Shown: piece after piece, positions 8,464-17,199 of the stretch
How positions within the stretch are numbered: the first letter of the stretch is position 1
Layout of the letters: every line of letters begins with the position of its first letter
Assembly (NCBI RefSeq): GCF_963517015.1
Contig: NZ_CAUQDV010000002.1
Location: 1-64,000, forward strand
Reading direction: 5' to 3'
Length of the DNA: 64,000 bases
Source of the DNA: an uncultured Devosia sp.
Lineage (GTDB): Bacteria; Pseudomonadota; Alphaproteobacteria; Rhizobiales; Devosiaceae
Translations under genes and position numbers: made by a program
Notes under the pieces: model-generated
Databases searched by the model: none
Told to the model about the DNA's origin: nothing
The model's input: the letters and a program-made list of their open reading frames with translations, nothing else

Positions 8464-8490
8464 GCCCGCGGAGTGATCCGCGGGCTTTTT
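8464..8490 (+). terminator. Rho-independent terminator after the GAF gene
   Basis: A perfect 9-bp stem GCCCGCGGA/TCCGCGGGC (8464-8472 and 8477-8485) with a GTGA loop, followed by TTTTT. It lies 28 nt after the GAF gene stop on the + strand. Confidence 0.92.
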
Positions 8491-8513
8491 GTTTGCCTCT
8501 GCCGCCTCCACTC

Positions 8514-8655
8514 ACTCGGTGTCATCCCGGCCATGAGCCGGGATCCATCTTGAGATGGGCGTTCTGCCGCAAGGTAGCCGTCAGTGCCACCTTGCGGCTG
8601 TGGATTGATCTCGGGATGGGCCCCGGCTCAAGGCCGGGGTGACACCGTGGTTGGG
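8514..8655 (+). repeat. Nested palindromic repeat, family 1, copy d (full)
   Basis: A complete copy from CACTCGGTGTCATCCCGG to GGGTGACACCGTGG with inner GCCGCAAGGTAG and CCACCTTGCGGC. It lies between the convergent GAF and putA genes, ending 16 bp before the putA stop. Confidence 0.9.
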
Positions 8656-8671
8656 GAAGGATAGCGACAGC

Positions 8672-11600
8672 CTACCCCGCCGTTGCCATCAGGCTGGCGT
8701 TGCCGCCTGCCGCCGTCGTGTCGATGCAGACGTGGCGTTCGAGGAGGAGCCGGCCAGCATCATTTACCGAGGTCAGCAGCGGCAGGATGGCGCCGGTGCG
8801 GGCGCTCAGGGCGATGCGGATGGCGCGGAGGGTGGTTTCGTCGCCGAACCAGGCCACTGCGTCGAAGGTCGTGGCGTGGGACAGGGCGTCGAAATCGAGT
8901 TCGGCGAGCATGGCGGTGCTGCCCAGAGTGGCCGCCATGGCAGTCTGGGCCTGCTGGTCGGCAGGGGTTGGGCCGAGGCAGAGCACGGCTGCGCGAGGGG
9001 CGGTGTGCATGACATTGCTTTCGCCGGTCGGGCCGGGCAAGGGCAATGGGGCCGGTTCGGCGTGGATATGACCCTTGGTGAAACGGGGCAGGTAGTGGGG
9101 GCCGCCGGCCTTGGGGCCGGTGCCGGACATGCCTTCGCCACCGAAGGGCTGCGAACCGACGACGGCGCCGATCTGGTTGCGATTGATGTAGATATTGCCG
9201 GCCTTGACGGTCTGCGACAGCTGGCGGACGCGCGAGGAAATGCGGGTGTGGAGACCAAAGGTCAGGCCATAGCCGGAGGCATTGATCGCGGCGATGACGG
9301 CCGGGAGATCGTCAGCCTTGAAGGTTGCGACATGAAGCACGGGGCCGAAGATTTCTTCCTTGAGGTCTTCGATGCCCTTTACGCGAAGGACGGTCGGGGC
9401 AACGAAGGTCCCCTGTGGTTCGAGGCTCGCTGACGCTCGCACCTCACCATGAGGGGCTACGGTTCCGCCGAGATCGCCGGGCAACTTCATGCGATGAATC
9501 AGATTCCCGTTTTTCTCGTAAGTATTGACGTGGGCTTGGATTTTGGTTCGGGCGGCATCGTCGATGACGGGGCCAATGTCTGTGGCAAGGCTCCAGGGAT
9601 TGCCCAGGGTCAGCTCGTCCATGGCGCCCTTGAGCATTTCAATGGTGCGCTCGGCCGCATCCTCCTGAACGTAAAGAACGCGCAGGGCGGAGCAGCGCTG
9701 GCCGGCGGACTGGAAGGACGAGGCGAGAATGTCGCGCACGGCCTGTTCGGGGAGCGCGGTGGAGTCCACGACCATGGCGTTGAGGCCACCGGTTTCGGCG
9801 ATCAGGGGCGCCCTGGGGGCGAGATTGGCGGCCATGACGGCGTCGATCTTGCGGGCGGTCGGGAGCGAGCCAGTAAAGACCACGCCGGCAATGGCGGGGT
9901 TGGAGGTCAGTGCCGTGCCGACTTCGCCGGCGCCGGGAAGAAGCTGGATCGCATTGGGTGGAATGCCGGCCTTATGCATCAGTTGAACGGCGCGGAAGGC
10001 GATGAGCGGGGTCTGCGGCGCGGGCTTGGCAAGGACCGGATTGCCGGCAACGAGGGCCGCGGCGATCTGGCCAGTGAAAATGGCCAGCGGGAAATTCCAG
10101 GGCGAAATGGCGGCGATGGGACCAAGGGGAGCGTCGAGCGGCGCAGCTTCGGCCTGGGCGGCGTAGTAGCGGAGGAAATCGACGGCCTCGCGGACTTCGG
10201 CTACGGCGTCGGCCCAGGACTTGCCGGCTTCGCGGGCGAGGAGCGCGAAGAGTTCGGCGCGATTGGACTCGTAGAGATCGGCGACCGCGCGCAGGCGCGT
10301 GGCACGGACGAAGGCCGAGGTTTTTGGCCAGGCGGAAGCCATGGCGGACTTGATGGCGGTGGCGACATCGGCAGTCGATGCGTCGGTGACGGTGCCGAGG
10401 ATGTCGCTGTGGTCGGCAGGATTCTTTAGCTCGACAGCGGTCCCCTTCCCCGCGGCCTTAGCGGTCAGCGGCTTGGCGTGCCACTGGGTGGTGCAGAAGG
10501 CTTCGCGGTCAGCCTGCATGGCCGGGAAGTCAACCGGGTCGGTGAGGTCGAGGCCGATGGAATTGCGACGGGCGCCAAAGATCGCCAGAGGCGCCGGAAT
10601 GGCGGGATTGGGGATGGAATCGAGGGCGAGCAGTTTGCCGATCGGGTCTTCGGCCACTGTCGCGGCCGGGATATCTTCGTCGGCGATCTGGTAGACGAAG
10701 GAGCCATTGGCACCATTTTCGAGCAGGCGGCGAACGAGATAGGCCAGAAGGTCCTTGTGGGCGCCGACCGGAGCATAGATGCGGGTGCGCGTGTCGTGAT
10801 TGGTGCGCAGCACCTCATGCAGCCGCTCGCCCATGCCGTGCAGACGCTGGAATTCGTAGCTATCGTTGTAGCGGCCGGCTTCGGCAGCGAGGTGGAGTAT
10901 GGCGCTGGCGGTGTGGGCGTTGTGCGAGGCAAACTGCGGATAGATATGGGGCGAGGCGAAGAGCTTTTTGGCGGCCGCGATATAGGAGATGTCGGTCGAG
11001 GCCTTGCGGGTGAAGACCGGGTAGCCGTCGAGGCCCATGACCTGGGCGCGCTTGATCTCGGCATCCCAATAGGCGCCCTTGACCAGACGCACCATGATCT
11101 TGCGGTCGAGGGAAGCCGCCGTGGCTTCGAGCCAGTCGATCAGCGGCAGGACGCGCTTGCCGTAAGCTTGGACGACGACGCCGAAGCCTTCCCAGCCCGC
11201 CAGTTCGGGCGTGGCCAGGACGGCGGCGATGATGTCCATGGAGAGATCAAGGCGATCAGCCTCTTCGGCATCGATATTGAAGCCCATGTTGGCATTTTTG
11301 GCGGCGATGGCCAACTTGCGGGTGGCGTCCACCAGTTCGGTCATGACGCGGTGGCGCTGGGCGGTTTCATAGCGCGGATGCAGCGCCGAGAGCTTGACCG
11401 AAATGCCGGGATTATCGCGGACGGAGGGCGACTTGCAATGGGGCGCAAGGCTGGCGATGGCGCGGGAGTAGGCCTCGAAATAGCGGATGGCGTCTTCGCT
11501 GGTGCGGGCGGCTTCGCCCAGCATGTCATAGGAATAGCGATAGCCGAGGGACTCGGGCTTTTTGGCGTTCTGGATGGCCTCGTCGATGGTGCGGCCGAAA

Positions 11601-12112
11601 ACGAACTGCGAACCCAGCAGGCGCATGGCCTGGGCGACGGCGGTGCGGATGACCGGTTCGCCCAAGCGGGCCACGGCGCGGTGCAGCGCGGACCTGGGGC
11701 CGACTTCGGGGTCGCCCAGCACATCGGCGGTGAGGCTCAGCGCCCAAGAGGAGAAATTGACCAGCTGGTTGGAGGAGGCGCCGAAATGGGATGCCCAGTT
11801 GGAGCCGCCGACCTTGTCATGGATCAGCGCATCGACGGTTTCGGCATCGGGCACGCGCAACAGGGCTTCGGCCAGGGACATGAGCGCAACGCCCTCGTCG
11901 GTGGCAAGGCCATATTCGGCGAGGAAGCTTTCCATCAGGCCGAGGCGATTGCCGGTGCGGACGGTGGTGACCAGTTGCTCGGCGTGGGCCGAAATTTTCT
12001 GGCGCGCTGCCGCGTCGAGGCCCGTGTCGGCGATGAGCTGGCGGACCAGGGTCGTCTCGTCGGCGAGGTTGCGGGCGTGGAGGTCGGCACGGGCGGCGGC
12101 AATGTCAGTCAT
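8672..12112 (-). CDS. putA: Bifunctional proline dehydrogenase / L-glutamate gamma-semialdehyde dehydrogenase
   Basis: About 1146 residues from the ATG at 12112; a GTG at 12151 would add 13 residues, and neither start has a strong ribosome site. The FAD-dependent proline dehydrogenase barrel fills roughly residues 120-440, with the EFQRLHGMGE motif near its end. The NAD-dependent aldehyde dehydrogenase fills roughly 520-970, with general base in LIAETGGLNAMVVD and nucleophilic Cys in SAGQRCSALRVLY. Proline is oxidised to P5C, channelled, and oxidised to glutamate. There is no ribbon-helix-helix DNA-binding domain, so unlike E. coli PutA it cannot repress its own gene. The divergent Lrp-type gene at 12236 presumably does this job, as known for PutR in related alphaproteobacteria. 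Confidence 0.96.
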   Translation of the reverse strand: MTDIAAARADLHARNLADETTLVRQLIADTGLDAAARQKISAHAEQLVTTVRTGNRLGLMESFLAEYGLATDEGVALMSLAEALLRVPDAETVDALIHDKVGGSNWASHFGASSNQLVNFSSWALSLTADVLGDPEVGPRSALHRAVARLGEPVIRTAVAQAMRLLGSQFVFGRTIDEAIQNAKKPESLGYRYSYDMLGEAARTSEDAIRYFEAYSRAIASLAPHCKSPSVRDNPGISVKLSALHPRYETAQRHRVMTELVDATRKLAIAAKNANMGFNIDAEEADRLDLSMDIIAAVLATPELAGWEGFGVVVQAYGKRVLPLIDWLEATAASLDRKIMVRLVKGAYWDAEIKRAQVMGLDGYPVFTRKASTDISYIAAAKKLFASPHIYPQFASHNAHTASAILHLAAEAGRYNDSYEFQRLHGMGERLHEVLRTNHDTRTRIYAPVGAHKDLLAYLVRRLLENGANGSFVYQIADEDIPAATVAEDPIGKLLALDSIPNPAIPAPLAIFGARRNSIGLDLTDPVDFPAMQADREAFCTTQWHAKPLTAKAAGKGTAVELKNPADHSDILGTVTDASTADVATAIKSAMASAWPKTSAFVRATRLRAVADLYESNRAELFALLAREAGKSWADAVAEVREAVDFLRYYAAQAEAAPLDAPLGPIAAISPWNFPLAIFTGQIAAALVAGNPVLAKPAPQTPLIAFRAVQLMHKAGIPPNAIQLLPGAGEVGTALTSNPAIAGVVFTGSLPTARKIDAVMAANLAPRAPLIAETGGLNAMVVDSTALPEQAVRDILASSFQSAGQRCSALRVLYVQEDAAERTIEMLKGAMDELTLGNPWSLATDIGPVIDDAARTKIQAHVNTYEKNGNLIHRMKLPGDLGGTVAPHGEVRASASLEPQGTFVAPTVLRVKGIEDLKEEIFGPVLHVATFKADDLPAVIAAINASGYGLTFGLHTRISSRVRQLSQTVKAGNIYINRNQIGAVVGSQPFGGEGMSGTGPKAGGPHYLPRFTKGHIHAEPAPLPLPGPTGESNVMHTAPRAAVLCLGPTPADQQAQTAMAATLGSTAMLAELDFDALSHATTFDAVAWFGDETTLRAIRIALSARTGAILPLLTSVNDAGRLLLERHVCIDTTAAGGNASLMATAG

Positions 12113-12202
12113 GACGGGGCTCTGGGGCTTCAGGATGGCCGACAATGCCACGAGTTGAACAGGCGTTTCGCCTGATCTGGTGGCGCATGACGCGATCGGA
12201 CG

Positions 12203-12219
12203 TTATGATGGCGGCATAA
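12203..12219. promoter_or_regulatory. Dyad in the putA-putR divergent promoter
   Basis: TTATG (12203-12207) and CATAA (12215-12219) form an inverted repeat with a 7-bp spacer. CATAAT at 12215-12220 could be the -10 of the Lrp-type gene, and on the other strand CATAAC (complement of 12202-12207) could be the -10 of putA. A symmetrical site placed across two divergent -10 elements suits an Lrp/PutR target. The -35 elements are weak, as expected for activator-dependent promoters. Confidence 0.4.
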
Positions 12220-12235
12220 TGCAGACGGAACGCCT

Positions 12236-12703
12236 ATGAAAACCGTTACATACGAGACTTTAGACCAGATCGATCGCCGCATTCTCGATGAACTGGCCCG
12301 GGATGGACGGATCAGCGTGGCGGAATTGAGCCGGCGGGTGAACCTCAGCAAGACGCCGTGCCAGTCGCGGATCACGCGGCTGGAGAAGGCGGGCTATATC
12401 CTGGGCTATCGGGCGGTGATCGATCCCAAGCGGCTTGGCCTGCCGCATGTGGCCTTTGTGGAAGTGAAGCTATCGGACACGCGCAAGGCGGCGCTGGCGG
12501 CGTTCAACAAGGCGGTGCGGGCGATCCCCGAGGTGGAACAGGCGCATATGATCGCCTCGAGCTTTGACTATCTACTCAAGGTGCGGACCAAGGATATCGC
12601 GGATTATCGCGAGGTGCTGGGGGAGAGGATCAGTGCGCTGCCACATGTGGCGCATACGAGCACGCATGTGTCGATGGAGGCGGTTAAGGGGGATGAGGAG
12701 TAG
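12236..12703 (+). CDS. putR: Lrp/AsnC family transcriptional regulator, probable PutR
   Basis: A 155-residue protein with the AsnC-type winged helix at the N-terminus (LDQIDRRILDELARDGRISVAEL, then LSKTPCQSRI as the recognition helix). The RAM ligand-binding domain covers about residues 70-145 (LPHVAFVEVKL, and AHMIASSFDYLLKVRTKD). It is divergent from putA with about 120 bp between start codons. In Agrobacterium, Caulobacter and relatives the Lrp-like PutR activates putA when proline is present, so the same role is inferred here. The gene ends at a palindromic repeat that separates it from convergent cysA. Confidence 0.9.
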   Translation: MKTVTYETLDQIDRRILDELARDGRISVAELSRRVNLSKTPCQSRITRLEKAGYILGYRAVIDPKRLGLPHVAFVEVKLSDTRKAALAAFNKAVRAIPEVEQAHMIASSFDYLLKVRTKDIADYREVLGERISALPHVAHTSTHVSMEAVKGDEE

Positions 12704-12715
12704 CGGCAAAGGGGA

Positions 12716-12850
12716 ATCTTTGTGGGATACCCCCTCCTAGCCTCCCCCTGATAGGGGGAGGGACAGATCGAGTTTTTGGCACGATCCGACCACACCCACA
12801 GCGCGGTCCCTCCCCCTATCAGGGGGAGGATAGGTGGGGGTATCCCCTAC
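12716..12850 (+). repeat. Palindromic repeat, family 2, full copy
   Basis: Left arm GGGATACCCCCTCCTAGCC with CCTCCCCCTGATAGGGGGAGG, and right arm CCTCCCCCTATCAGGGGGAGG-like with GATAGGTGGGGGTATCCC. The arms are mutual reverse complements, and each folds on itself. The copy lies between the convergent Lrp-type and cysA genes. The cysA stop codon (12847-12849) sits inside the right end, so the repeat may serve as a two-way terminator. Confidence 0.85.
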
Positions 12851-13884
12851 CCTGCGGGAAACAGCTTCCAGCGCTTGGGGCGGAAGGCCAGGCGGGTTTT
12901 TTCGCCTGCCGGATGATCGAAGGGGAGGTCGACTTCGACGGGGAGATTGTCGCCGCCGATGGCGAGGTCGACGCGGCGGGTGCCGCCGACGCGGCGGGAG
13001 GTGGTAACGACGCCGGCGAGGGCTGCGTCGCCCTCGACCAATTCTGCATCGTGCGGGCGGAAGAACAGGCGGGCATTGCCGGAGGGGGTGTCGCCGGCGG
13101 GAATGCCGATGGCGCGGCCGCCGATCCAGACTTCGCCGTTTTCGACGGTGACGGGGAGTTCGCTGGAGTCGCCGATGAAGCCGAAGACGAAGGGCGAGGT
13201 CGGACGATCATAGACATCGTCGGGCGTGCCGACCTGCTCGATACTGCCCTGGCTCATGACGCAGAGGCGGTCGGAGAGTTCGAGGGCTTCTTCCTGGTCA
13301 TGCGTGACGAAGACCGTGGTGTGGCCGGTGCGGTCGTGGATTTCGCGCAGCCATTTGCGCAGCTCGCGGCGGACCTGGGCATCGAGCGCGCCAAAGGGTT
13401 CGTCGAGGAGGAGGACGGCCGGTTCGATGGCGAGAGCCCGGGCGAGTGCGACGCGCTGGCGCTGGCCGCCGGAAAGCTGGTTGGGATAGCGCTTTTCGAG
13501 GCCGGAGAGCTGGACCAGGTCGAGCAATTCCATGGCGCGACGACGGATTTCGCCATTGGGCGGGCGGGTCGAGCGCGGACGGACTTTCAGGCCAAAGGAG
13601 ATGTTTTCAAGGATCGTCATATGCCGGAACAGGGCATAATGCTGGAAAACGAAGCCGATATTGCGCTCCTGCACGGTCTTTTCGGACGCGTCGGTATCGC
13701 CAAAGAAAATCTTGCCCTGGGTGGGCATTTCGAGGCCGGCGATGAGCCGCAGCAGCGTGGTCTTGCCCGAGCCTGAGGGGCCGAGCAGCGCGATCAGCTC
13801 GCCCGAGCGGATATCGAGCGAGACATCATGCAGCGCCGGAAACCGGTCGAATTCCTTGCGCACATTTTGAACGCGAACTTCCAT
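12847..13884 (-). CDS. cysA: Sulfate/thiosulfate ABC transporter ATP-binding protein CysA
   Basis: A 345-residue ATPase with Walker A GPSGSGKTTLLRLIAGLE, Q-loop FVFQHYALFRHMT (the FRHMT form is typical of CysA), signature LSGGQRQRVALARAL, Walker B VLLLDEPFGALD and H-loop FVTHDQEEA. The C-terminal ~100 residues form the TOBE-like regulatory extension (RLFFRPHDAELV). It energises sulfate import with CysT and CysW, encoded immediately upstream (6-nt gap to cysW). The start is an ATG at 13884. Confidence 0.95.
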   Translation of the reverse strand: MEVRVQNVRKEFDRFPALHDVSLDIRSGELIALLGPSGSGKTTLLRLIAGLEMPTQGKIFFGDTDASEKTVQERNIGFVFQHYALFRHMTILENISFGLKVRPRSTRPPNGEIRRRAMELLDLVQLSGLEKRYPNQLSGGQRQRVALARALAIEPAVLLLDEPFGALDAQVRRELRKWLREIHDRTGHTTVFVTHDQEEALELSDRLCVMSQGSIEQVGTPDDVYDRPTSPFVFGFIGDSSELPVTVENGEVWIGGRAIGIPAGDTPSGNARLFFRPHDAELVEGDAALAGVVTTSRRVGGTRRVDLAIGGDNLPVEVDLPFDHPAGEKTRLAFRPKRWKLFPAG

Positions 13885-13890
13885 ATCGAT

Positions 13891-14763
13891 CTATTCCGTT
13901 TTTGCCGCGGCGAGTTCTTCGCCGAAGCGCCATTCCAGCGCGGTCTTGAGAACCAGCGTCACGAGGGCCAGCATGGCCAGCAGGGATGCCAAGGCGAAGG
14001 CCGCCGCGGCATTGTATTCGTTGTAGAGCATTTCCACCTGCAGCGGCATGGTGGTGGTCTGGCCGCGGATTTTTCCGGAGACCACGGCCACGGCACCGAA
14101 TTCACCCATGGCGCGGGCATTGCAGAGCAATACGCCGTAGAGCAGGCCCCATTTGATATTGGGGAGGGTGACGCGCCAGAAGGTCTGCCAGCCATTGGCG
14201 CCCAGCGAAAGCGCAGCTTCCTCGTCGCCGGTGCCCTGATCCTGCATCAGCGGGATAAGCTCGCGGGCGACGAAGGGGAAGGTGACGAAAATGGTGGCTA
14301 GCACGATGCCGGGCAGAGCGAAGAGGACTTCGATGCCGTAGCCCTTGAGGAGGGGGCCGAGGAAACTGCCGGAGCCGAACAGTAGGACATAGACCAGGCC
14401 CGAAATCACCGGCGAGACCGAAAAGGGCAAGTCGATGAGGGTGATGAGGAACGCCTTGCCCTTGAATTCGAACTTGGCGATGGCCCAGGAGGCGGCGAGG
14501 CCGAAAATGACGTTGAGCGGAACGGCGATCGCTGCCACCAGGAGCGTCAGGCGGATGGCAGCCTGGGCGTCGCGATTGCTGAAAGTGGCAAAGAATACGT
14601 CGAGGCCCTTGGCCAGCGCTTCGTGGAAGACGGCATAGAGCGGCAGAACCAGAACCACCGCCATGAAGGCCAGCGCGAGGCCAATCAGCAGCAATTGGAC
14701 GGGGCGGCTTTCGCTGGTGGGCGAGACGCGGCGCTTGCGGCGGGCGGTGAGCTTAGTGGCCAT
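13891..14763 (-). CDS. cysW: Sulfate ABC transporter permease CysW
   Basis: About 290 residues, inner-membrane permease. I placed the start at the ATG at 14763 because GGAGG lies 7 nt upstream of it; the ATG two codons earlier is too close to that site. The reading frame overlaps the end of cysT by 11 nt. Six or so transmembrane helices are visible (LLLIGLALAFMAVVLVLPL at the N-terminus), and the EAA-type loop is in the EEAALSLGANGWQTFWRVTLP segment. It pairs with CysT to form the sulfate channel. Confidence 0.94.
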   Translation of the reverse strand: MATKLTARRKRRVSPTSESRPVQLLLIGLALAFMAVVLVLPLYAVFHEALAKGLDVFFATFSNRDAQAAIRLTLLVAAIAVPLNVIFGLAASWAIAKFEFKGKAFLITLIDLPFSVSPVISGLVYVLLFGSGSFLGPLLKGYGIEVLFALPGIVLATIFVTFPFVARELIPLMQDQGTGDEEAALSLGANGWQTFWRVTLPNIKWGLLYGVLLCNARAMGEFGAVAVVSGKIRGQTTTMPLQVEMLYNEYNAAAAFALASLLAMLALVTLVLKTALEWRFGEELAAAKTE

Positions 14764-15634
14764 AACCATACCTCCGGCGCGACCAGGCCTGGATCAGGTT
14801 GATGGCGAAGAGCAGGACAAAGGAAATCAGCAGCATGACGGCGGCGATGGCTGCGGCACCGGCGTAGTTGTTTTCCTCGAGGCGAATGAAGATCAGCAGC
14901 GGGGCGATTTCCGAAACGAAGGGAATGTTGCCGGCGATGAAGATGACCGAGCCATATTCGCCGACGGCGCGGGCGAAGGCGAGCGCAAAGCCGGTGAGAA
15001 CGGCGGGCATCAGGCTGGGGAGGATGACTTTCGTCACTGTCTGGAAACGGTTGGCACCCAGGGTGGCGCTGGCCTCTTCGACCTCGTGGCTGACCTCTTC
15101 GAGAATAGGCTGGATAGTGCGGACGACGAAGGGTAGACCGATGAAGATCATGGCGATGACGATGCCGGTGGGCGTATAGGCGATGCGCCAGCCGAGCGGG
15201 GCAAAGAGCGCGCCGAGAATGCCGTTGGGGGCATAAATGGCGGTCAGCGAAATGCCGGCGACGGCGGTGGGCAGGGCGAAGGGCAGATCGATGATGGCAT
15301 CGAAAATTCGGCGGCCCGGAAAGCGATAGCGCACCAGCACCCAGGCGATCAGCGTGCCGAAGACGACGTTAACGGCGGCAGCAAAGAGTGCCGTGGTGAA
15401 GCTGACGCGCAGGGCGCCGAGCACGCGCGGATCGGTGGCGGCGCGCCAGAACCCTTCGGGGCCGAGGCCGGCGGAGCGAACCGCCAGGGCGATCAACGGG
15501 ATCAGGATGATCAGCGAGAAATAGGTGAGCGTGAAGCCGAGGGTCAGCCCGAAGCCGGGGATGACGCTGGGCTGACGAAAGCTCCAGCCGCGACGCGACG
15601 CGGGCGACGGCGCGGCGCTCAACCGGCGCCCCAC
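14753..15634 (-). CDS. cysT: Sulfate ABC transporter permease CysT (CysU)
   Basis: A 293-residue permease starting at GTG 15634; an upstream ATG at 15658-15660 is in another frame and runs into a stop. The N-terminus has a short Ala/Ser-rich leader and then the first helix (GLTLGFTLTYFSLIILIPL). The permease EAA loop lies around EEASATLGANRFQTVTKVIL. Together with CysW it carries sulfate or thiosulfate across the inner membrane. It heads the cysTWA transcript. Unusually, the periplasmic sulfate-binding gene is not next to it but about 4.4 kb away at 20001. Confidence 0.94.
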   Translation of the reverse strand: MGRRLSAAPSPASRRGWSFRQPSVIPGFGLTLGFTLTYFSLIILIPLIALAVRSAGLGPEGFWRAATDPRVLGALRVSFTTALFAAAVNVVFGTLIAWVLVRYRFPGRRIFDAIIDLPFALPTAVAGISLTAIYAPNGILGALFAPLGWRIAYTPTGIVIAMIFIGLPFVVRTIQPILEEVSHEVEEASATLGANRFQTVTKVILPSLMPAVLTGFALAFARAVGEYGSVIFIAGNIPFVSEIAPLLIFIRLEENNYAGAAAIAAVMLLISFVLLFAINLIQAWSRRRYGYGH

Positions 15635-15858
15635 GGGCTATGTCTGGCAGCTTGCGTCATGTCGACCCCTCAACCGGTACGGCGGTCGCGACCCTATTGG
15701 ATCGGTCAGGTTTATCAAAGCGAGGCCGTGGCGTTTACGCAAGGGGCGAAAGAAAATTGTGCTAGCGCGAGGGCGGAATGGAGATTGCGGCGGCCGGGAT
15801 GGACAATTTGTGCTGCCGGAACAGAAATTTGTGGCGTGGTGCTGAGGCTATTCGATCG
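15635..15858. other. Upstream region of cysTWA, no gene seen
   Basis: This stretch plus the half-repeat that follows (to 15926) is the 313-bp gap between cysT and the globin gene. No open frame with plausible coding features is present. On the minus strand TTGATA and TAGGGT (around 15717 and 15695) could form a weak promoter for cysTWA. I recognise no established sulfur-regulator site. Confidence 0.3.
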
Positions 15859-15926
15859 ACCTTGCGGCTGCTCGAAGATATCGGGATGGGTCCCGGCTCA
15901 AGGCCGGGATGACACCGAGTGTGGTG
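15859..15926 (+). repeat. Nested palindromic repeat, family 1, copy e (right half)
   Basis: Only the inner ACCTTGCGGC and the complete right arm (ATCGGGATGGGTCCCGG to GATGACACCGAGTGTG) remain. It is oriented like every other copy and lies just after the 3' end of the globin gene. Confidence 0.85.
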
Positions 15927-15947
15927 AGGCGCCAGTGGTCTCGAAGA

Positions 15948-16445
15948 CTACGGCTCAGGCGTCCAGATCGGCGAGGGCTCACGTTCGAGCGGGCCGAGGG
16001 TGGTGATGTCGTCGCCGCGGCGCATGTAGATGTTCATGCGGAAGGAATTGCCGATGCGTTCGGAGCGTTCGATGAAGAGCGCGGCGATGTCGGGCGGGCA
16101 GAGGGTTTCCACGGTGCGGCGGAAGAGCGAGAGCCAGCGCATGAAGTGTTCATCGGAGAGTTCGGGCATGGCCATGTGCTTGGGCATGGGGCGACCGGCA
16201 TAGCGGCCGGTGCCGAGCAGCATGGAGCTCCAGAAGTCGGAGATGGTGGCAAGGTGATTGGGCCAACCCTCGGGCGGGACGACGCGGTTGAAGATGGGGC
16301 CGATAACGGGATCGCGGCGGGCATCGGCGTAGAAGCTGTCGACAACCCTGCGGATCATGGCCTCGTCGAGGCCTTCGGGCGTTTCCCAGCCGACGCGCTT
16401 GTGCTGCGTGCCGACCGGCGGGCGGGGATTGTGGTCGTCAGTCAT
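15948..16445 (-). CDS. Group III truncated hemoglobin
   Basis: A 165-residue globin starting at the ATG at 16445, which overlaps the stop of the upstream regulator by 4 nt. It has the 2-on-2 trHbIII pattern: IRRVVDSFYADARRDPVIGP at helix A/B, FWSSMLLGTGRYAGRPM, then the proximal-histidine region HMAMPELSDEHFMRWLSLF. Group III globins bind heme and react with oxygen or NO in the cytoplasm; their physiological role is poorly known. Coupling to a Cys-cluster regulator and closeness to divergent superoxide dismutase suggest oxidative or nitrosative stress, which is inference. The N-terminus carries an extra ~20 residues before the globin fold. Confidence 0.87.
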   Translation of the reverse strand: MTDDHNPRPPVGTQHKRVGWETPEGLDEAMIRRVVDSFYADARRDPVIGPIFNRVVPPEGWPNHLATISDFWSSMLLGTGRYAGRPMPKHMAMPELSDEHFMRWLSLFRRTVETLCPPDIAALFIERSERIGNSFRMNIYMRRGDDITTLGPLEREPSPIWTPEP

Positions 16446-17161
16446 GAGGTGATCCCGGAGATGGAATAGGTGCAGCGGCGGCCACCCATGACGATGTGCT
16501 CGCTGCGCTCGATCTGCGCCTGCGGGCCGAGAATGGCACGGAAGACGTCGAGTTCGGCGCGGCAGAAACCCTGGCAGGCGGTAGCGGCGGCACAGATGGG
16601 GCAATGGTTTTCGATCAGGGTGAAGCTGCCGTCGGCTTCCTCGCGCCAGTCGGCCATGTAACCTTCGGCGGAGCGCAGGGCGACGAGCGCCACGACCTTG
16701 TCGCGCAGGGGCATGTCTTCGGCGATGGCAGCAGAATAGGCGTTGCGCGTCTCGGCTTCGCGAACGGAGATCAACGTATCGAGGGCGGCTTCGCCCAAGG
16801 CGTTCTTGACGATGCCAAGCAGCTGGACCGTTAGCGCGGCATGGGTGTCGGGGAAGCGGGACTGGGCGGCGGGGGTGAGGCTCCAGCGCTGGGTGGGGCG
16901 GCCAACGCCTTTAGCCGCGCTGGCAGACTGGACCAGGCCTTCCTCGGACAGGCGCGCCAATTGCTGGCGGGCCGCCTCGCCCGTGGTGGACAGCTTGCTG
17001 CCCAGTTCGGCCGAGGAAAGCTCGCCATGCATCTTGAGAGCCATCAGCACGCGCTCGGCCGGATTGCGCGGCGACCACGTTGCGTTGGTCGCGGCGGCGC
17101 CGTCTCGCCCCCCCCCTATGCCGGTGAAGTCGAACTGATTATCCAAGCCTGGGCTTGACAT
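16442..17161 (-). CDS. Winged-helix regulator with C-terminal Cys cluster (SufR-like)
   Basis: About 239 residues from the ATG at 17161, which has GAAGG just upstream; longer readings up to 17266 run through the sodB promoter region. The N-terminal winged helix spans about residues 28-100 (AERVLMALKMHGELSSAELG, then TGEAARQQLARLSEEGLV). The C-terminal half carries a Cys-rich motif HCPICAAATACQGFC, the layout seen in SufR-type Fe-S regulators. A redox or Fe-S sensing role is therefore likely. It is translationally coupled to the globin and divergent from sodB; a dyad at 17176-17199 lies between them. The exact subfamily is not certain, since related ArsR-like proteins share the fold. Confidence 0.78.
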   Translation of the reverse strand: MSSPGLDNQFDFTGIGGGRDGAAATNATWSPRNPAERVLMALKMHGELSSAELGSKLSTTGEAARQQLARLSEEGLVQSASAAKGVGRPTQRWSLTPAAQSRFPDTHAALTVQLLGIVKNALGEAALDTLISVREAETRNAYSAAIAEDMPLRDKVVALVALRSAEGYMADWREEADGSFTLIENHCPICAAATACQGFCRAELDVFRAILGPQAQIERSEHIVMGGRRCTYSISGITS

Positions 17162-17175
17162 ATTGCCTTCAGAGG

Positions 17176-17199
17176 TTTTCAAAGTCATTACTTGGAAAT
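17176..17199. promoter_or_regulatory. Imperfect dyad between the Cys-cluster regulator and sodB
   Basis: TTTTCAAAGT (17176-17185) and ACTTGGAAAT (17190-17199) are complementary at 8 of 10 positions around a 4-bp centre. The site lies 15-38 bp upstream of the chosen regulator start and about 95 bp before sodB. It could be the operator by which the SufR-like protein controls itself and sodB. This is pattern evidence only. Confidence 0.35.

Noticed and set aside
10478..12175. A 565-codon open frame on the + strand opposite putA
   Set aside because: Gly/Asp-rich low-complexity translation with no recognisable motif, fully antisense to a well-supported gene.
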